The notes beneath the pieces were generated by a model. It had not been told where the DNA came from, searched no databases, and saw nothing but the letters and a program-made list of their open reading frames with translations. From assembly GCA_913047795.1 (NCBI GenBank), contig CAJWTS010000027.1, positions 1 to 47,382 of the forward strand: 47,382 nt of DNA. Reading direction: 5' to 3'. The DNA comes from an uncultured Verrucomicrobiota bacterium. GTDB taxonomy: Bacteria; Verrucomicrobiota; Kiritimatiellia; CAJWTS01. Position numbers and translations under genes: made by a program. How positions within the stretch are numbered: position 1 is the first letter of the stretch; each line of letters starts with the position of its first letter. This document shows, piece by piece, positions 44,008-47,382 of the stretch.

Positions 44008-44501
44008 GTCCAGAAGTTTGTTTCTTTCCACTCGCCCACGACGCGTACCATTGCGCCTCCGCGATCGAGCAACCCGTCCGCATAGTGGACCATCAGCGTG
44101 TTGGGCGAGACAAAGTCGCTCACGGAGCTGTCAACGGTCTGCGATAACGCCGCGACTTCATCGCCCGGCCCGCGCTGGATGCAGGCGAAGATGAATCCGG
44201 CCGCCGTCGAGCGGCTGACGCCCGCGGCGCAATGAATCAGGATTCGGGTCGCAGCCCCCGGTGCCGCGATTCGCCGGCCGAGCGCGATCAACTCAGCAAC
44301 CTGCGTTGCGGTTGGCGCCCCGGGGTGAGAGGCCATTTCCACGTCGTCGAAAGGAAAAACGTGATGACAGGCCGGTTTGATCCAGCGCGGGCGCAGGTCG
44401 TCGGGCATCGAGTCCGGGCTCAGCACGGTCACGAGTTCTTTGGGTCGAAATGCCTTCTGTTCGTGCAGGTTCGCCAGCCCGCAGATGCGCATCGTGATCA
44501 T
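44004..44501 (-). CDS. Dual-specificity/tyrosine phosphatase-like protein
   Basis: 165-residue cysteine-based phosphatase. The signature HCAAGVSRSTA (HCx5R) is complete, and a probable general acid Asp lies in FDDVEMA upstream. The rest fits small bacterial DSP/PTP proteins that act on phosphotyrosine or other phosphoesters. I start it at ATG 44501 with AGGGA upstream; another ATG is three codons inside, and the ORF to 44576 is not supported. It follows the DUF4159 gene by 84 bp on the same strand and converges with the kinase gene. Confidence 0.8.
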   Translation of the reverse strand: MITMRICGLANLHEQKAFRPKELVTVLSPDSMPDDLRPRWIKPACHHVFPFDDVEMASHPGAPTATQVAELIALGRRIAAPGAATRILIHCAAGVSRSTAAGFIFACIQRGPGDEVAALSQTVDSSVSDFVSPNTLMVHYADGLLDRGGAMVRVVGEWKETNFWT

Positions 44502-44585
44502 GATTTCCCTGTTTTCCTCGTTTTCTTTTTCCAGATCGGGCGCAGCATACAGGCGCTGCGCTGGCAGGTCCAGCATCGCTGGCCA

Positions 44586-47382
44586 TCAGGGCCGCACAAG
44601 GCGCAGGTTACGGATCGTAATGGAACCGCGACCGGATTGCGGATAGAGCACGAAATACCACGCATGGATCGCGGTGGATTCGCGGAGAGAAGCCGAATAG
44701 ATCCAGTCGCTTTCGGCCGACTTAAACGTCGCCAGACGCAAGTCGATGACGACGTCACGATTCTTGCCGGGCCGGATATACACGGGTGCGCTTTCGATGA
44801 ACTGTTCGTCGCTGCCGAATGCCACAGCCAACCGGCAGCCGCCTTTGCTGCGGCTATCCACGTCCGCAATCAGCGCGCGGTTACGTGCGAGGGAGAAGTC
44901 CATCGCGGCCTTCGCGACGACCTTGCTGCGACGCGTCGCGACCGCTGTCCGCGCGCCACCGAACGTGATCGTGAGTGATTGATTTTCACCCACCGTGATT
45001 TTGGCCGGGATGGCATCCGTCCAGCCCTCGGGTACCGTCCACTTGTCGGCAAGTTCGAACAGCTGGAAGTCGAGCGGCGGGCGCGCGGCAATCGCGGCGC
45101 GTTCCTTGTCGGGCGAGTCGTGCTTCGCGATATTCGCGCGCATCTCGACGTCCGGAGCCGCGCCGCGATTCAGAAAATGCATCACGAGATTGATGCCCAT
45201 CTGGATCGAGCCTTCCTGCATCTCGGCCGGAGACAGGTCACTCAACGATGGCATCAGCGGATGTGTCTTGGGATCGATTTCAAGCCCATCGCCATAATCG
45301 TTGCGGGTGTAGACCACGACCGGCCGGTTGCCAATATAGAGTGCCTCGAGATCATCGCTGCGGTACTTGTCGCCGGGGGGCACGGCGTAACCCTTATAGC
45401 CCTTGGTCAGGTCGTAGGGACCCTTAAACACATTGCTGTCCTTCTCGATTCGCGCCCAATCGAGTTCGGGCATAACGCGTGCAAGTTCGCGTCGTACGGC
45501 CGCGTCAAACGTATCATCACCGAGATCGGTCGAATCGTTCAGCCACAGGTAGCCGCCCCGGAAGAGATAGAGGCGCAAACGGTCGACTTCAGCCTGCGTC
45601 AGCTTGAAGTCGGCATGGCCGGTCATGAAGAGAAATGGCAGTTTATTGATAGCGGGGTCGGAGAGACGGACGGTGCGCGTGCCGATCGGCATGATGCTGC
45701 CGGTCCGCTGCTCCAGTTGGTGCGCAAGGTTGAGCATGGCCGTCTTATCGCAGTCCCAATCTCCATTGTATTGCACGGTTGCCAGGACGCTTGATCCCGT
45801 GCGTGGCGGCCCGATCGCGCGCGTGCCCATCGCGACCTGAGCAGATGTCGGCCGCGCGCCCTGCGGAGCCGTAATCGAAGGGGTTGGCCGAGCGTGTGCC
45901 AGTGTTTGGGATGACGGGTCCAGGTTCCGCGGCGCGGGGCGATTTGGCGCCGCCGCTGAGCGCAGGGGCGTGGGCGTCGTTCGGCGCACCGGCGTCGCGC
46001 CAATCGGCAGCCGGACGCCCGAGGGACTCGTTGCCGGCACGGGTGGCGCGGGAATCGAGCTCGCGCGGGGCCGCAGGATGGCCAGCGCGGCGACGCTACG
46101 CGGATAGCTGCGATTGAGGTCTTCCAGGGCCGGAGAAATACTGACGGCCCGCCGCCGTCTTTTCACGGCGACCGCCGTCTTGGCCGCGTCCATTTCGGGG
46201 GCGGTCGCACGTGTCACGGCGACCGGTTCTCCCGCTCCCCGGGTTGCCGGGGTTGTGGCCCGCCCGGGCGGAGCTGCCGTCACCGAATGCCGCGCGTGCT
46301 GGATGGGGTCGGTCCTGCCCATCGTCGCCGCCGGCGCGACGATGCGTCGGCGTGGGACATTGGGCGCGATAAGCTCGGTATCCGGCAGGCTCCGCGAGGA
46401 CTGGACCATGGCCAGTTCGATCACCTGGCCCGCCACGGCAGGCCGATGCTCGGTCGCTGCGGGCCCCGTGGTTAATTCCGGCGCGTTGTCTGTGGCGACC
46501 CCTTCGGATCGTTTGCGCGCCGTCATCGCGGGCGTCGCGCGCAGATTGCCCGTCGATGCAGCACGCCGGTGGATGTCGTTCCGCGTTGGTTGCAGCGCGG
46601 TCGTCGGCGTGGTGGCCGCGGCAATTGGCGCGGCGGCGAGCGGACGAGAGTTTTCGGCCGTCGCCGCCGGGACCACGACGTGCTGCGACGCGGCACGCGG
46701 CGCGACCGACCGTTCCTTACGGGTCTCCGATTTGCGCTGGTGTGAATCATGGTGGATCTGCAGTTCAGCCGTATTCGCCTGTGAGCGCGGCACCTGTAGA
46801 TCCGGACCGGTCACCTGGGGCTGTTCCGAAAGCTGCGCCGGCGCCTCGGCCTCGAGGGTACGGGCCTGCTCGTCGCGTCGCGCGGTGTCCATCGTCACTT
46901 TGGCTACCTGTATCTGCAGAACCCGCGAACGGCGGTCGACGGTTGTGCGCCGCCGATCGGCGACGGCCGGTTGTGTGGGTACATCCACGGCGTCGCGGCG
47001 TGTGCGAGCGACGGTCAGCTGCGGCCGCAGGTCCGCCGGCTTTTCTGCAAGTGCGACCAACGCTGGGGTTTCCAATTCCGGGACGGCCTCAATCGTTTCG
47101 GTCATCGTCGGCGTGTCGAGTTTCTCGACATCGGCCTCACGTTCGGACACAGGTTGCTCCATCTCGGTGTGCTTGCGCTCGGAGAGCGCGGTATCCGTTT
47201 CGATCTCCGCCGTGTCCTGTTCAACGCGCGCGAGGGTCATGTCGGGCCGCTGTTCGTCCGGATGCTCGTTGACCGCGACCACGGTCGGGGTCGGCAGTTC
47301 GGGCGTGGGGCGCGCCGTGTCCGGCTGCGTCGGCGTGTCGAGTTTCTCGACATCGGCCTCACGTTCGGACACAGGTTGCTCC
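44586..47382 (-). CDS. Large DUF4159-domain protein with repetitive N-terminal region, partial
   Basis: At least 932 residues, continuing beyond the window (its 5' end is missing). The C-terminal third is a DUF4159 domain: VLATVQYNGDWDCDKTAM, FLFMTGHADFKLT, LRLYLFRGGYLWLNDSTD and NRPVVVYTRNDYGDGLE. A jelly-roll-like terminal part (ITVGENQSLTITFGG...) follows. DUF4159 proteins have a class-I-glutamine-amidotransferase-like fold and no settled role. The N-terminal half is a Pro/Thr/Ala/Arg-rich low-complexity region, with a 74-residue repeat visible at least twice at the window end (EQPVSEREADVEKLDTPT opens each copy). The linker seems extracytoplasmic in style, but no signal peptide is in view. 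Confidence 0.8.
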   Translation of the reverse strand, partial: EQPVSEREADVEKLDTPTQPDTARPTPELPTPTVVAVNEHPDEQRPDMTLARVEQDTAEIETDTALSERKHTEMEQPVSEREADVEKLDTPTMTETIEAVPELETPALVALAEKPADLRPQLTVARTRRDAVDVPTQPAVADRRRTTVDRRSRVLQIQVAKVTMDTARRDEQARTLEAEAPAQLSEQPQVTGPDLQVPRSQANTAELQIHHDSHQRKSETRKERSVAPRAASQHVVVPAATAENSRPLAAAPIAAATTPTTALQPTRNDIHRRAASTGNLRATPAMTARKRSEGVATDNAPELTTGPAATEHRPAVAGQVIELAMVQSSRSLPDTELIAPNVPRRRIVAPAATMGRTDPIQHARHSVTAAPPGRATTPATRGAGEPVAVTRATAPEMDAAKTAVAVKRRRRAVSISPALEDLNRSYPRSVAALAILRPRASSIPAPPVPATSPSGVRLPIGATPVRRTTPTPLRSAAAPNRPAPRNLDPSSQTLAHARPTPSITAPQGARPTSAQVAMGTRAIGPPRTGSSVLATVQYNGDWDCDKTAMLNLAHQLEQRTGSIMPIGTRTVRLSDPAINKLPFLFMTGHADFKLTQAEVDRLRLYLFRGGYLWLNDSTDLGDDTFDAAVRRELARVMPELDWARIEKDSNVFKGPYDLTKGYKGYAVPPGDKYRSDDLEALYIGNRPVVVYTRNDYGDGLEIDPKTHPLMPSLSDLSPAEMQEGSIQMGINLVMHFLNRGAAPDVEMRANIAKHDSPDKERAAIAARPPLDFQLFELADKWTVPEGWTDAIPAKITVGENQSLTITFGGARTAVATRRSKVVAKAAMDFSLARNRALIADVDSRSKGGCRLAVAFGSDEQFIESAPVYIRPGKNRDVVIDLRLATFKSAESDWIYSASLRESTAIHAWYFVLYPQSGRGSITIRNLRLVRP
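47106..47160 (+). repeat. 55-bp direct repeat, copy 1
   Basis: Identical over 55 bp to 47328-47382; the base before each copy differs (t/g). It encodes the start of a 74-residue (222-bp) protein repeat. Confidence 0.95.
47328..47382 (+). repeat. 55-bp direct repeat, copy 2, at the contig end
   Basis: Exact copy of 47106-47160, offset 222 bp. It ends at the last base of the window, which is where an assembler using a word length of 55 would be unable to extend uniquely. Confidence 0.95.

Noticed and set aside
1..47382. tRNA, rRNA, CRISPR arrays, insertion sequences, integrase or replication origin
   Set aside because: I scanned for T-loop-like sequence, spaced repeats, transposase-like ORFs and DnaA-box clusters and found none I could support.

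Overview
The window looks like a contig from an uncultured marine Gram-negative bacterium with a GC-rich genome. Evidence for the cell type is a tolQ-tolR-tolA-tolB-pal envelope cluster, tatA-tatC, an MtaB/MetH/UbiE housekeeping block, a glycolate oxidase operon, and a carbohydrate and dioxygenase gene content (three PhyH dioxygenases, GH38-like enzyme, mandelate-racemase-type enzyme, creatininase-type amidohydrolase, L-fucose isomerase). That mix is familiar from uncultured lineages such as Latescibacteria/Poribacteria-like or Planctomycetes-like bacteria. The affiliation is an inference and I cannot fix it from this window.

The left end (about 1-3900) does not look like one genome. It starts with an AT-rich marine-phage structural-gene fragment (about 1-415). 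This joins mid-gene to a sugar ABC transporter ATPase and permease (about 415-1620), which joins in frame to the N-terminal two thirds of a thiolase (about 1620-2414), followed by an AT-rich spacer. The 3' part of metH (2618 to about 3400-3900) also differs in base usage from the rest of metH. I read this as a series of chimeric joins, not a biological fusion. The right end stops exactly at the end of a 55-bp perfect direct repeat, as a graph-assembly break would.

Layout of the main part. (1) 2618-10530, minus strand: LOG-family protein, nitrilase, mtaB, ubiE, a 76-aa unknown and metH. (2) 10678-16950: WalJ/YycJ-type hydrolase, MFS transporter, Bcp peroxiredoxin, PfkB kinase, ABC-F ATPase. 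(3) 16952-22973, minus: birA-glcD-glcE-glcF-phoA-like operon, several genes overlapping by 4 bp. (4) 23134-24274: a membrane protein and a DUF2059-like exported protein. (5) 24370-32751: catabolic island with PhyH, GH38-like, PhyH, SDR, PhyH, enolase-superfamily enzyme and creatininase-like amidohydrolase. (6) 32752-34032: degraded stretch with a short tandem repeat, a lyase-like gene remnant and a frameshifted DUF503 gene. (7) 34140-40363: Memo-like protein, lysine-rich histone H1-like protein, Tol-Pal cluster, TatA-TatC. (8) 40382-47382: fucose isomerase, a XYLB-type (animal-like) xylulokinase, a dual-specificity phosphatase and a large repeat-bearing DUF4159 protein running off the window.

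Several genes share a sigma70-like promoter with 17-bp spacing (for example TTGAAT-N17-TATCAT). In a few cases the -10 box is so close to the start codon that the transcript would be leaderless or nearly so. Two genes (tolQ and the 23134 membrane protein) are preceded by very short ORFs whose stop codon overlaps the gene's start codon.
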